Shown here one piece after another: positions 7,227-15,771 of a DNA stretch of 64,000 nt. The stretch is from assembly GCF_009739905.1 (NCBI RefSeq), contig NZ_CP034279.1, forward strand, positions 5,518,001 through 5,582,000. Reading direction: 5' to 3'. Within the stretch, counting starts at the first letter, position 1; each line of letters starts with the position of its first letter. The notes beneath the pieces were generated by a model that was given only the letters and a program-made list of their open reading frames with translations, ran no database searches and was not told the origin of the DNA. A program made the position numbers and the translations under genes. This DNA comes from Streptomyces ficellus (lineage in GTDB: Bacteria; Actinomycetota; Actinomycetes; Streptomycetales; Streptomycetaceae).

Positions 7227-8036
7227 GTGAGTGTGCTCGACGAGATCATCGAAGGCGTTCGCGCCGACCTCGCAGAGCGGCAGGCGCGGGTGTCCCTCGA
7301 CGAGCTCAAGGAGCGGGCCGCGAAGGCGCCCCAGGCCAAGGACGGCGCCGCCGCACTGCGCGGTGACGGCGTCAAGGTCATCTGCGAGGTGAAGCGCTCC
7401 AGCCCGTCCAAGGGCGCGCTGGCCGCCATCGCGGACCCCGCGGGGCTCGCCGCGGACTACGAGGCCGGCGGTGCCTCCGTCATCTCCGTGCTGACCGAGC
7501 AGCGGCGGTTCGGCGGTTCCCTCGCCGACCTGGAGGCGGTGCGCGCCAAGGTCGACATCCCGGTCCTGCGCAAGGACTTCATCGTCACCGCCTACCAGCT
7601 CTGGGAGGCCAGGGCGTACGGCGCCGACCTCGCCCTGCTGATCGTCGCCGCCCTGGAGCAGCCCGCCCTGGAGTCGCTGATCGAGCGGGCCGAGTCCATC
7701 GGCCTCACCCCCCTGGTCGAGGTGCACGACGAGGACGAGGTCGAGCGTGCCGTCGACGCGGGCGCCCGCGTCATCGGCGTCAACGCGCGCAACCTCAAGA
7801 CCCTCAAGGTGGACCGCTCCACCTTCGAGCGGGTCGGCCCCGAGATCCCCTCCCACATCGTGAAGATCGCCGAGTCCGGTATCCGCGGCCCGCACGACCT
7901 GATCGCCTACGCCAACGCCGGTGCGGACGCCGTGCTCGTCGGCGAGTCGCTGGTCACCGGACGCGACCCCAAGTCCGCGGTGGCCGACCTGGTCGCCGCC
8001 GGCGCCCACCCGGCCCTCCGGCACGGACGGGGCTGA
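7227..8036 (+). CDS. trpC: Indole-3-glycerol phosphate synthase TrpC
   Basis: A 269-residue (beta/alpha)8 enzyme that closes the indole ring from CdRP. The motifs are clear: ICEVKRSSPSKG with the catalytic Lys, VLRKDFIV with the second Lys, LLIVAAL, PLVEVHDEDE, GVNARNLKT, IAESGI and VLVGESLV. It is monofunctional, with no TrpF domain, consistent with PriA supplying that step. The start is the GTG at 7227 with GAAGGGGG at 7211-7218; a TACCAT at 7169-7174 could be a -10 but has no convincing -35. It heads the trpC-trpX-trpB-trpA set. Confidence 0.95.
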   Translation: MSVLDEIIEGVRADLAERQARVSLDELKERAAKAPQAKDGAAALRGDGVKVICEVKRSSPSKGALAAIADPAGLAADYEAGGASVISVLTEQRRFGGSLADLEAVRAKVDIPVLRKDFIVTAYQLWEARAYGADLALLIVAALEQPALESLIERAESIGLTPLVEVHDEDEVERAVDAGARVIGVNARNLKTLKVDRSTFERVGPEIPSHIVKIAESGIRGPHDLIAYANAGADAVLVGESLVTGRDPKSAVADLVAAGAHPALRHGRG

Positions 8037-8201
8037 CCCCTCCCGATGACCGCCGCCGCCCGCCCCGTCGCCGCCGCGACGCCGTACCGGACGTACCCGC
8101 GCCCGGCCCGGCCCTCGCGCGCCGACGCGCGCCCGGGTGACGGCGGCCCGACCGGCGCGGTGGACGGCCCGGTTCAGGGCCCGGCGGACGACGCGGCGCA
8201 C

Positions 8202-8328
8202 GGCGCCACGCGCGCGTGCACCGGTGCGCAGGCCGTCGCGGACGGCTGGCCGGCCACCCCCGGCGGTGACCCGGCCCCCCTCGCCGCGCGGACCCCCGGC
8301 CGCCCCGTGACCGGCGCCACGCGCGCGT
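8202..8328 (+). repeat. In-frame direct repeat upstream of the trpX-like ORF
   Basis: GGCGCCACGCGCGCGT occurs at 8202-8217 and again at 8313-8328. The copies are 111 bases (37 codons) apart and both encode GATRA in the same frame, which hints at an old internal duplication between trpC and trpB. Confidence 0.6.
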
Positions 8329-8531
8329 ACCTGGCCGTTCCGGCGCCCGACACCACGGCCTCCCGCGACCCGTACGCCCGGCTCGCCCGGGGCTGCCGGC
8401 CGCGCGGCTGCCGTGCCCCGGCGCGGCGCGTGCACGGGCGGCGCGTCCGCTACGTCATCGGCGATGAGCCCGGCCAGGTCAACGGCATGCGATGGCGTGC
8501 GCGCACCGCGCGCCACCGCCGCCACCGCTGA
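8307..8531 (+). CDS. trpX: Small basic TrpX/TrpM-like protein between trpC and trpB
   Basis: A short Arg-rich protein ending in a dense C-terminal block (ARLARGCRPRGCRAPARR, then RRVRYVIGDEPGQVNGMRW). In S. coelicolor a small ORF at this place in trpCXBA (SCO2038, TrpM) modulates tryptophan synthesis, and position and size fit. The start is uncertain. GTG 8307 gives 74 residues; the frame is open back to an ATG at 8046, 9 bases after trpC, which would give 161 residues with a low-complexity Pro/Ala front half. Neither has a good ribosome site. The name rests on position and general character; I did not compare the sequences. Confidence 0.6.
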   Translation: MTGATRAYLAVPAPDTTASRDPYARLARGCRPRGCRAPARRVHGRRVRYVIGDEPGQVNGMRWRARTARHRRHR

Positions 8532-8652
8532 CCCCACCACACCCCTTCCCGGGGCGGGCAGCGGGCGGCAGGTGGCGTCGGCGCACACCGAGACCACCGT
8601 CAAGCCGAGTCATTCCGGGGGCCGTTGCCGCCCCCGCCAAGGAGCATGTCGC

Positions 8653-9966
8653 ATGCCCAGCGAGTTCTTCATTCCCGATCCCGAGGGCCAGGTCCCCAGC
8701 GCCGAGGGCTACTTCGGTGCCTACGGCGGCAAGTTCATCCCCGAGGCCCTCGTCGCAGCGGTCGACGAGGTCGCCGTCGAGTACGACAAGGCCAAGAGCG
8801 ACCCCGCGTTCGCCGCCGAGCTCGACGACCTGCTGGTCAACTACACCGGCCGCCCCAGCGCCCTCACCGAGGTGCCCCGCTTCGCGGAGCACGCGGGCGG
8901 CGCGCGGATCTTCCTCAAGCGCGAGGACCTGAACCACACCGGCTCGCACAAGATCAACAACGTGCTGGGCCAGGCCCTGCTCACCAAGCGCATGGGCAAG
9001 ACCCGCGTCATCGCCGAGACCGGCGCCGGGCAGCACGGCGTCGCCACCGCCACGGCCTGCGCCCTGTTCGGCCTCGAATGCACCATCTACATGGGCGAGA
9101 TCGACACCCAGCGCCAGGCGCTGAACGTCGCCCGCATGCGAATGCTCGGCGCCGAGGTCATCCCGGTCAAGTCCGGCAGCCGCACCCTCAAGGACGCCAT
9201 CAACGAGGCGTTCCGCGACTGGGTCGCCAACGTCGACCGCACGCACTACCTCTTCGGCACGGTCGCCGGACCGCACCCCTTCCCCGCGATGGTCCGCGAC
9301 TTCCACCGCGTCATCGGCGTGGAGGCCCGCCGCCAGATCCTGGAGCGGGCCGGCCGGCTGCCCGACGCGGCCGTCGCCTGCGTCGGCGGCGGCTCCAACG
9401 CCATCGGCCTCTTCCACGCGTTCGTCCAGGACGCCGGCGTACGCCTGGTGGGCTGCGAGCCGGCCGGGCACGGCGTCGAGACCGGCGAGCACGCGGCCAC
9501 CCTCACCGCCGGCGAGCCCGGCATCCTCCACGGCTCGCGCTCGTACGTCCTCCAGGACGACGAGGGCCAGATCACCGAGCCGTACTCGATCTCCGCCGGC
9601 CTGGACTACCCCGGCATCGGCCCGGAGCACGCGTACCTCAAGGACAGCGGACGCGGCGAGTACCGCGCGGTCACCGACGACGTCGCCATGCAGGCCCTGC
9701 GCCTGCTGTCCCGCACCGAGGGCATCATCCCCGCCATCGAGTCGGCGCACGCGCTGGCCGGAGCCCTGGAGCTGGGCCGGGAACTCGGCGAGGACGGCCT
9801 CGTCGTGGTCAACCTGTCCGGCCGCGGCGACAAGGACATGGACACCGCCGCCCGTTACTTCGGGCTGTACGGCACCGACGCCGCCCCGGTCGAGGCCGAC
9901 GCCTCCGCCGACGACGGCGCCGCCGAGATCCAGACGGACACCGAGATCCAGGGGGGCACCAAGTGA
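8653..9966 (+). CDS. trpB: Tryptophan synthase beta chain TrpB
   Basis: A 437-residue PLP enzyme that condenses indole with serine. The PLP lysine is Lys100 in NHTGSHKINN. The phosphate-cup GGGSNA is near residue 245, and the indole-tunnel and monovalent-cation regions are present (GTVAGPHPFP, GLDYPGIGPEHA). It is about 40 residues longer than E. coli TrpB, mostly from an acidic C-terminal tail. A strong AAGGAG (8639-8644) lies 8 bases before the ATG; a GGGGGC/GCCCCC hairpin just ahead of it (about 8618-8637) could influence access. The stop overlaps the trpA start as GTGA. Confidence 0.96.
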   Translation: MPSEFFIPDPEGQVPSAEGYFGAYGGKFIPEALVAAVDEVAVEYDKAKSDPAFAAELDDLLVNYTGRPSALTEVPRFAEHAGGARIFLKREDLNHTGSHKINNVLGQALLTKRMGKTRVIAETGAGQHGVATATACALFGLECTIYMGEIDTQRQALNVARMRMLGAEVIPVKSGSRTLKDAINEAFRDWVANVDRTHYLFGTVAGPHPFPAMVRDFHRVIGVEARRQILERAGRLPDAAVACVGGGSNAIGLFHAFVQDAGVRLVGCEPAGHGVETGEHAATLTAGEPGILHGSRSYVLQDDEGQITEPYSISAGLDYPGIGPEHAYLKDSGRGEYRAVTDDVAMQALRLLSRTEGIIPAIESAHALAGALELGRELGEDGLVVVNLSGRGDKDMDTAARYFGLYGTDAAPVEADASADDGAAEIQTDTEIQGGTK

Positions 9967-10778
9967 GCGGGAACATCCAGCTGCTGAGCGACACCCTGGA
10001 GCGGGCCAAGACCGAGAACCGGGCCGCGCTCATCGCCTACCTCCCGGCGGGCTTCCCCACCGTCGACGGCGGGATCGAGGCCGTCAAGGCGGTCTTCGAG
10101 GGCGGCGCGGACATCGTCGAGGTCGGCCTCCCGCACAGCGACCCGGTCCTGGACGGCCCCGTCATCCAGACCGCCGACGACATCGCGCTGCGCGGCGGCG
10201 TGAAGATCGCCGACGTGATGCGCACGGTCCGTGAGGCACACGAGGCCACCGGCAAGCCGGTCCTCGTCATGACGTACTGGAACCCCATCGACCGGTACGG
10301 CGTCGAGCGCTTCACCGCCGAGCTGGCCGACGCGGGCGGCGCGGGCTGCATCCTGCCCGACCTGCCGGTCCAGGAGTCCGCCGTCTGGCGCGAGCACGCC
10401 GAGAAGCACGGCCTGGCGACCGTCTTCGTCGTCGCGCCCAGCAGCAAGGACGAGCGGCTCGCCACCATCACCGCCGCCGGGTCCGGCTTCGTGTACGCCG
10501 CGTCCCTGATGGGCGTCACCGGGACCCGTGAATCCGTCGGCGAGCAGGCCGCCGATCTGGTGCGACGCACCCGCGCCACCTCCGGACTGCCGGTCTGCGT
10601 GGGCCTCGGCGTCTCCAACGCCGTACAGGCCGCCGAGGTCGCGACCTTCGCCGACGGCGTCATCGTCGGGTCCGCCTTCGTCAAGCGGATGCTCGACGCC
10701 GCCGACCAGGCCGCCGGCATCGCCGCCGTACGGGAACTGGCGGGCGAACTGGCACGAGGAGTGCGGCGAGTTTCGTAA
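9963..10778 (+). CDS. trpA: Tryptophan synthase alpha chain TrpA
   Basis: A 271-residue (beta/alpha)8 subunit that cleaves indole-3-glycerol phosphate and channels indole to TrpB. Catalytic Glu is in DIVEVGLPHSDP and catalytic Asp in VLDGPVIQ. The phosphate-binding loop region GVTGTRES and the late GLGVSNA are present. Translation starts at a GTG overlapping the trpB stop, so the two subunits are coupled. A strong hairpin follows 19 bases after the stop, ending the trp operon. Confidence 0.96.
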   Translation: MSGNIQLLSDTLERAKTENRAALIAYLPAGFPTVDGGIEAVKAVFEGGADIVEVGLPHSDPVLDGPVIQTADDIALRGGVKIADVMRTVREAHEATGKPVLVMTYWNPIDRYGVERFTAELADAGGAGCILPDLPVQESAVWREHAEKHGLATVFVVAPSSKDERLATITAAGSGFVYAASLMGVTGTRESVGEQAADLVRRTRATSGLPVCVGLGVSNAVQAAEVATFADGVIVGSAFVKRMLDAADQAAGIAAVRELAGELARGVRRVS

Positions 10779-10797
10779 CTCGTACGGGTGGAAGTGG

Positions 10798-10827
10798 ACC
10801 GGGGAGGCGCGCGGGCGCCTCCCCGGT
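10798..10827 (+). terminator. Terminator of the trp operon
   Basis: A perfect 13-bp stem (10798-10810 with 10815-10827) with loop GCGG, followed by TTCGTTGCT. It lies between trpA and the next gene. Confidence 0.8.
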
Positions 10828-10841
10828 TCGTTGCTGTGGGC

Positions 10842-11693
10842 GTGAGCGAGAAGAACAGTGCAGGGAAGCGGAGCGCGCGAGAACGGCTCCAGGAGGAACG
10901 CCGGCGGGACCAGGCGCGCGAGAAGCGACGGCGCACCCTGATCGTCTCGGCGGCCGTCGTCGGCGTCCTGGGGCTGGCCGCGGTCGTCGGGCTCATCGCC
11001 GCCAACGCGGGCGACAGCAGCGACAGCTCCGGCTCCGGCCCCGTCGCCGCCCCGACCGGCGCGTCCGGCGGGGACCAGCCGGCCATCCCGGTCGGCGCCA
11101 CCGACGCCCCGTCCACGCTCACGATCTGGGAGGACTTCCGCTGCCCGGCCTGCGCCCAGTTCGAGAACGCCGTCCGGGACACCATGCACGAGCTGACCGA
11201 CTCGGGTCAGGTCAAGGTCGAGTACCACCTTGCGACGATCATCGACGGCAACATGGGCGGCAGCGGCTCGCTCAACGCGGCGAACGCGGCGGCATGCGCC
11301 CAGGACGCCGGCAAGTTCGTCCCGTACCACGACGTGCTCTACCAGAACCAGCCGCCGGAGCCGGACGACGCCTTCGCCCGGGACGCGAAGCTCTTCGAGC
11401 TGGCGGCCAAGGTGCCCGGCCTGGACACCCCGGCCTTCCGCGCGTGCGTGTCGGAAGGCACCCACGACGGCTGGGTGAACAAGTCGAACGAGGCCTTCCG
11501 CGCCGGTGACTTCCGCGGCACCCCGACCGTGCTCCTCAACGGCGAGTCGATCTTCCCCACCAAGGGCAAGGAACAGATCTCCATCGAGAACCTGAAGAAG
11601 TGGGTCGCCGAGGCGAACAAGGGCAAGAAGCCCGGCACGGCCTTCCCGTCCCCCGCCGCGCCCTCGGCCCCCGCGAGCCCCACGGCGGGCTGA
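10842..11693 (+). CDS. Membrane-anchored DsbA-like thioredoxin-fold protein
   Basis: A 283-residue protein. The N terminus is highly charged (about residues 1-31, many Arg/Glu), followed by one transmembrane segment (about 32-55), a Ser/Gly linker, and an extracytoplasmic thioredoxin fold with CPAC (Cys101, Cys104) in WEDFRCPACAQFE and the cis-Pro loop FRGTPTVLLNG. A Pro/Ala tail ends it. This matches the DsbA/thioredoxin_4 proteins found beside trpA and lgt in Streptomyces. A role as extracytoplasmic thiol-disulfide oxidoreductase is a family inference. The GTG at 10842 is chosen because it opens the Ser-Glu-Lys stretch after the terminator; earlier in-frame codons lie inside the hairpin. 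Confidence 0.85.
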   Translation: MSEKNSAGKRSARERLQEERRRDQAREKRRRTLIVSAAVVGVLGLAAVVGLIAANAGDSSDSSGSGPVAAPTGASGGDQPAIPVGATDAPSTLTIWEDFRCPACAQFENAVRDTMHELTDSGQVKVEYHLATIIDGNMGGSGSLNAANAAACAQDAGKFVPYHDVLYQNQPPEPDDAFARDAKLFELAAKVPGLDTPAFRACVSEGTHDGWVNKSNEAFRAGDFRGTPTVLLNGESIFPTKGKEQISIENLKKWVAEANKGKKPGTAFPSPAAPSAPASPTAG

Positions 11694-11722
11694 CCGCGCG
11701 GCCCGCGCTGTTATGCACTCTT

Positions 11723-11755
11723 TGCCGGGCGGGTTGCCCTGTCTCCCGCCCGGCA
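11723..11755 (+). terminator. Hairpin between the DsbA-like gene and lgt
   Basis: An 11-bp perfect stem (11723-11733 with 11745-11755) around an 11-base loop. The T-run is missing and TAGCGT (11759-11764), a likely lgt -10, follows directly, so it may end the upstream transcript or lie in the lgt promoter. Confidence 0.55.
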
Positions 11756-11774
11756 GGGTAGCGTCGGTCCTGCC

Positions 11775-12791
11775 ATGGACCTTGCCTACATTCCCAGCCC
11801 GTCGACCGGTGTGCTCCACCTCGGACCGGTCCCGCTGCGCGGCTATGCCTTCTGCATCATCATCGGTGTCTTCGTCGCCGTCTGGTACGGCAACAAGCGC
11901 TGGCTCGCCCGGGGCGGCAAAGCCGGAACCGTGGCCGACATCGCCGTCTGGGCGGTGCCCTTCGGCCTGATCGGCGGCCGGCTCTACCACGTCATCACCG
12001 ACTACCAGCTGTACTTCAGCGAGGGTGAGGACTGGGTCGACGCCTTCAAGATCTGGGAGGGCGGCCTCGGTATCTGGGGCGCGATCGCGTTCGGCGCGGT
12101 GGGCGCCTGGATCGGCTGCCGCCGCCGGGGCATCCCGCTGCCGGCGTACGCGGACGCCATCGCGCCCGGTATCGCCCTGGCCCAGGCCATCGGCCGCTGG
12201 GGCAACTGGTTCAACCAGGAGCTGTACGGCCGCCCCACCGACCTGCCGTGGGCGCTGGAGATCAGCGAGGGCCCCAACCGCGAGGCCGGGCTCTACCACC
12301 CGACGTTCCTGTACGAGTCGCTGTGGTGCGTCGGCGTCGCCCTGCTCGTCGTCTGGGCCGACCGCCGGTTCAGGCTCGGCCACGGCCGGGCGTTCGCGCT
12401 GTACGTCGCGGCGTACTGCGCGGGGCGCGGCTGGATCGAGTACATGCGCGTGGACGAGGCGCACCACGTCCTCGGCCTCCGGCTGAACGTGTGGACCGCG
12501 ATCGTGGTGTTCCTGCTGGCCGTGACCTACATCGTCGTCTCGGCGCGGAAGCGGCCGGGGCGCGAGGAGGTCGTGGAGCCGGCGGCACTCGCGGACATCG
12601 CCAAGGCGGACGCGGCGAAGGCGGACGCGGCGGAGACCCGTGCCGCGGACGCGGCGGGCGCCGCCGGGGACATGCCCGGGAGCGGTGCCAAGCCGGCCGG
12701 TGCCAAGCCGGCGGGCGCCAAGCCGGCCGGTGGGAAGCCGGCCGGTGGCAGCGGGGCCGATGTGAAGCCGGGGCCGGCGGAGAAGCGCTGA
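11775..12791 (+). CDS. lgt: Phosphatidylglycerol-prolipoprotein diacylglyceryl transferase
   Basis: A 338-residue polytopic membrane enzyme that adds diacylglyceryl to the lipobox Cys of prolipoproteins. The Lgt signature GRWGNWFNQELYGRPT is intact, as are GGRLYHVITDY and the HPTFLYESLWC block. About seven membrane segments can be traced. The last ~75 residues are a hydrophilic Ala/Lys-rich tail with four AKPAG/GKPAG repeats (encoded by near-identical 15-base units around 12688-12750), an extension seen in several actinobacterial Lgt proteins. A -10-like TAGCGT lies 10 bases before the ATG and no ribosome site is visible, so the message is nearly leaderless. Confidence 0.95.
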   Translation: MDLAYIPSPSTGVLHLGPVPLRGYAFCIIIGVFVAVWYGNKRWLARGGKAGTVADIAVWAVPFGLIGGRLYHVITDYQLYFSEGEDWVDAFKIWEGGLGIWGAIAFGAVGAWIGCRRRGIPLPAYADAIAPGIALAQAIGRWGNWFNQELYGRPTDLPWALEISEGPNREAGLYHPTFLYESLWCVGVALLVVWADRRFRLGHGRAFALYVAAYCAGRGWIEYMRVDEAHHVLGLRLNVWTAIVVFLLAVTYIVVSARKRPGREEVVEPAALADIAKADAAKADAAETRAADAAGAAGDMPGSGAKPAGAKPAGAKPAGGKPAGGSGADVKPGPAEKR

Positions 12792-12805
12792 CCCGACCGT
12801 GACGT

Positions 12806-12845
12806 GGGGCGGCCGCCGGGACCGGAAGGTTCCGGCGGCCGCCCC
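12806..12845. terminator. Bidirectional terminator between lgt and a convergent operon
   Basis: A perfect 14-bp GC-only stem (12806-12819 with 12832-12845) around a 12-base loop. It serves lgt on the plus strand and the seven-gene minus-strand operon ending at 12849. Confidence 0.8.
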
Positions 12846-12848
12846 GTC

Positions 12849-13697
12849 TCATGTGCGGTGGGCCCGGGAGCGGTGCGCCCTGGCGAGGGCCAGCGTGCGG
12901 TGGGCGGCCGCCACGATCGCCGCGTCGACGAAACGGCCGTCGGGGAGGGCCAGCGCCCCGGCGCCGGTGGCCGCCGCCGCGACCACCTCCTCCGCCGCCT
13001 CGACCTCCTCGGGCGCCGGGAGGTACGCCCGCTCGATCACCGGCAGCTGGCGGGGGTGGATCGCGGCCCGGCCCAGGAAGCCGAGCGCACGGCCGTGGGC
13101 GCACGACGCGGCCAGTCCTTCGAGGTCGCGGATGTCGGGGTGGACGGACTGCGGGGGCGGGGGCAGGTGCGCGGCGCGGGCGGCCACCACGACCCGGCTG
13201 CGTGACCAGTCGAGTCCGCGGTCGTCGCGTACGCCGAGGTCGGCGCGGAGGTCGGCCTCGCCGAGGGCGATGCCGCGGACCGCCGGGTGGGCGGTGGCGA
13301 GGGCGTGGGCGCGCTCCACGGCCAGGGCGGATTCGAGCAGCGCGTGCAGCGCGACGCCCGGGGCGAGACCGGCGATCCGGGCGATGTCAGTGCCGTCTGT
13401 CACCTTGGGAACACGGAAGGCGGCGAGCCCGGGCAGAGGGGCCAGGGCCGCGATCGCCGTGGTGTCGTGCGCGCTGGGGAGGCGGACGTGGACGGGTACG
13501 GGGTGGGGCGAGGAGAGCAGTTCGGTCGTGGCGGCGAGGGCGTAGGCCTTGCGGTCGGGGGCGACCGCGTCCTCCAGGTCGACGATCACGACGTCGGCGC
13601 CGGACGTGAGGGCCTTGGCGACGACATCTGGCCGGTCACCGGGGGCGTAGAGCCAGGTCAGGGGCCAGGCGAGAGACGTGAGGGCGCGGGCGGTCAC
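12849..13697 (-). CDS. HpcH/HpaI-CitE family CoA-ester lyase
   Basis: A 282-residue TIM-barrel lyase of the citrate lyase beta/CitE-like group. Diagnostic segments are WLYAPGDRPDVVAKAL at the start, DVVIVDLEDAVAPDRK with the Asp/Glu pair near the metal, the conserved LLESALAVERAHALA with metal-binding Glu, and GEADLRADLG. Family members cleave CoA esters such as citramalyl-, malyl- or citryl-CoA; the substrate here is unknown. It is the last gene of the ADP-ribosylglycohydrolase operon and begins with a GTG overlapping the CoA-transferase stop (GTGA). CoA-transferase plus lyase pairs occur in itaconate/mesaconate-type dicarboxylate breakdown, but nothing else here confirms that. Confidence 0.85.
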   Translation of the reverse strand: MTARALTSLAWPLTWLYAPGDRPDVVAKALTSGADVVIVDLEDAVAPDRKAYALAATTELLSSPHPVPVHVRLPSAHDTTAIAALAPLPGLAAFRVPKVTDGTDIARIAGLAPGVALHALLESALAVERAHALATAHPAVRGIALGEADLRADLGVRDDRGLDWSRSRVVVAARAAHLPPPPQSVHPDIRDLEGLAASCAHGRALGFLGRAAIHPRQLPVIERAYLPAPEEVEAAEEVVAAAATGAGALALPDGRFVDAAIVAAAHRTLALARAHRSRAHRT

Positions 13698-14890
13698 AGG
13701 GCCCCCTCGGCGCGCAGGGCGGTGATCTCGGCGGGGTCGAGGCCGAGTTCGGTGAGGACCGCGTCGGTGTCGGAGCCGTGGGGGCGGCCGGTCCAGCGGA
13801 TGGAGCCGGGTGTCTCGGAGAGGCGGAAGAGGACGTTCTGCATACGGAGGGGGCCGAGTTCCGGGTCGGGGACCTCGGTGACCGTGTCGAGCGCCTGGTA
13901 CTGGGGGTCGGTCATGACGTCGCGGACGTCGTAGACCGGGGCGATCGCCGCCTCCGCCTTCTCGAAGGCCGCCATGGCCTCGTCGCGGGTGTGCCGGGCG
14001 ATCCAGCCGCCGACCGCCTCGTCGAGGACGTCCGCGTGCTGGGCGCGGGTGGTGCCCTCGGCGAACCAGGGCTCGGTGATCAGCTCGGGCCGGCCGACCA
14101 GGCACATCACGCGTTCCGCGACGGACTGGGCGGAGGTGGAGACGGCGAGCCACGCGCCGTCGGCGGTGCGGTAGGTGTTGCGGGGGGCGTTGTTGCGGGA
14201 GCGGTTGCCGGTGCGGGGCTGGACGTAGCCGAGCTGGTCGTACCAGAGCGGGTGCGGGCCGAGGACGGCGAGCATCGGTTCGATGATCGCCATGTCGACG
14301 ACCTGGCCGCGGCCGGTGGTGCCGCGGGCGTGCAGGGCGGTCATCACGGCGTAGGCGGTGGCCATGGCCGCGATGGAGTCGGCGAGACCGAAGGGAGGGA
14401 GGGTGGGCGGGCCGTCGGGTTCGCCGGTGATGGCCGCGAAGCCGCTCATGGCCTCGGCGAGCGTGCCGAAGCCGGGGCGCCGGGCGTAGGGGCCGAACTG
14501 GCCGAATCCGGTGACGCGGGCCAGGACCAGCCGCTCGTTGGCGGCGGAGAGCTCGGGCCAGCCGAGACCCCATCTCTCCAGGGTGCCGGGCCGGAAGTTC
14601 TCCACGACCACGTCGGCGGTGGCGGCCAGGCGCAGCAGGGTGGCGCGGCCGCCGGGGGTGGACAGGTCGAGGGTGATGGCGCGCTTGTTGCGGCCGAGCA
14701 CCTTCCACCAGAGGCCGACGCCGTTCCTGGCGGGGCCGTGGCCCCGGGACGGATCGGGCTTGCGGGGGTGCTCGATCTTGATGACGTCGGCGCCGAAGTC
14801 GCCGAGCAGGGTCGCCGCCAGCGGGCCGGCGAAGAGGGTGGCGAGGTCGAGGACGCGCAGTCCTCGCAGTGGGGGAGTGGGGGTGCTCAT
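13694..14890 (-). CDS. CaiB/BaiF family CoA-transferase
   Basis: A 398-residue class III CoA-transferase. The opening GLRVLDLATLFAGPLAATLLGDFGADVIKIE is typical. The catalytic Asp is Asp171 in FGLADSIAAM, matching Asp169 of formyl-CoA transferase. The conserved VENFRPG block lies near residue 96. These enzymes move CoA between carboxylic acids through an aspartyl-CoA anhydride. It overlaps rbsK upstream (ATGA) and the lyase downstream (GTGA), so the two CoA enzymes are likely made together and act in sequence. Donor and acceptor acids are not deducible. Confidence 0.88.
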   Translation of the reverse strand: MSTPTPPLRGLRVLDLATLFAGPLAATLLGDFGADVIKIEHPRKPDPSRGHGPARNGVGLWWKVLGRNKRAITLDLSTPGGRATLLRLAATADVVVENFRPGTLERWGLGWPELSAANERLVLARVTGFGQFGPYARRPGFGTLAEAMSGFAAITGEPDGPPTLPPFGLADSIAAMATAYAVMTALHARGTTGRGQVVDMAIIEPMLAVLGPHPLWYDQLGYVQPRTGNRSRNNAPRNTYRTADGAWLAVSTSAQSVAERVMCLVGRPELITEPWFAEGTTRAQHADVLDEAVGGWIARHTRDEAMAAFEKAEAAIAPVYDVRDVMTDPQYQALDTVTEVPDPELGPLRMQNVLFRLSETPGSIRWTGRPHGSDTDAVLTELGLDPAEITALRAEGAL

Positions 14891-15771
14891 GCGGTGTCGA
14901 TCTCCGTGCGGTACGGCATCGAGGACGAGGCGCCGGGGCGCTGGACGGACAGGGCGGCGGCCGACGACGCCCAGGCGAGCGCGTCCGGTACGGGCTTGCC
15001 CTCGCCGAGGGCGACGGCCAGGGCGCCGACGAAGGTGTCGCCCGCGGCGGTGGTGTCGACGGCCCGCACCCGCGGGGCGGGGACGGTCACCGGGTCGGTG
15101 CCGCGGGCCGCGTGGAGGCTGCCGGCCGCTCCGAGGGTGATGACGACCTCGGGGACGTGGCGGAGCAGCTCGTCCGCCGCCGCGCGGGGATCGGTGAGGC
15201 CGGTGAGGGTCGCCGCCTCGTGCTCGTTGGGCACCAGGAGGTCGGTCGCGGCGAGGAGTTCGGGCGGCAGGGGCTGGGCCGGCGCGGGGGTGAGGATCGT
15301 GCGGACGCCGTGGCGGCGGGCTGCTTCGGCGCCGGCGGTGACGGCGGAGAGGGGGAGTTCCAGCTGGAGCAGCAGGGACTGGGCGGTGGCGATGAGCCTC
15401 TCGTCGCCGGGGGAGAGGGAGGTGACGGTGCCGTTGGCGCCGGGGATGACGACGATCGCGTTGGCGCCCTCGTCGTCGACGACGATGTGGGCGGTGCCGG
15501 AGGGGGCGTCGACGGTGCGGAAGAGGTCGGTGTCGACGCCGGCGCTGGTGAGGCCGGCCCGGAGGCGGGTGCCGAACTCGTCGGAGCCGACGGCGCCGAT
15601 CATCGACACCTCGGCCCCGGCGCGGGCGGCGGCGACGGCCTGGTTGGCGCCCTTGCCGCCGGGGATCGTGCGGAACTCGCGCCCGGTGACGGTCTCGCCG
15701 AGCCCGGGGGCGCGGCTCACGTAGGCGACGAGGTCCATGTTGGTGCTGCCGAGCACCACGACATGGGTCAT
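14887..15771 (-). CDS. rbsK: Ribokinase-like PfkB-family sugar kinase
   Basis: A 294-residue PfkB kinase most like ribokinase. Visible marks: GSTNMDLVAYV at the N terminus, the ribose-site GGKGANQAVAAARAG, NEHEAATLTG, the cation-site region and the catalytic DTTAAGDTFVGAL with the base Asp. Ribokinase makes ribose-5-phosphate from ribose and ATP. Its place directly after four ADP-ribosylglycohydrolase genes, with ATGA overlaps on both sides, suggests it phosphorylates ribose or a ribose derivative released by them. No rbsD or ribose transporter is nearby, which argues against a classic ribose-uptake operon. Confidence 0.82.
   Translation of the reverse strand: MTHVVVLGSTNMDLVAYVSRAPGLGETVTGREFRTIPGGKGANQAVAAARAGAEVSMIGAVGSDEFGTRLRAGLTSAGVDTDLFRTVDAPSGTAHIVVDDEGANAIVVIPGANGTVTSLSPGDERLIATAQSLLLQLELPLSAVTAGAEAARRHGVRTILTPAPAQPLPPELLAATDLLVPNEHEAATLTGLTDPRAAADELLRHVPEVVITLGAAGSLHAARGTDPVTVPAPRVRAVDTTAAGDTFVGALAVALGEGKPVPDALAWASSAAALSVQRPGASSSMPYRTEIDTA

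Noticed and set aside
12849..14708. A 619-codon minus-strand reading frame
   Set aside because: Only its 3' part (from 13697) is a gene; the rest is a second-frame shadow of the CoA-transferase gene with Arg/Pro-rich nonsense.
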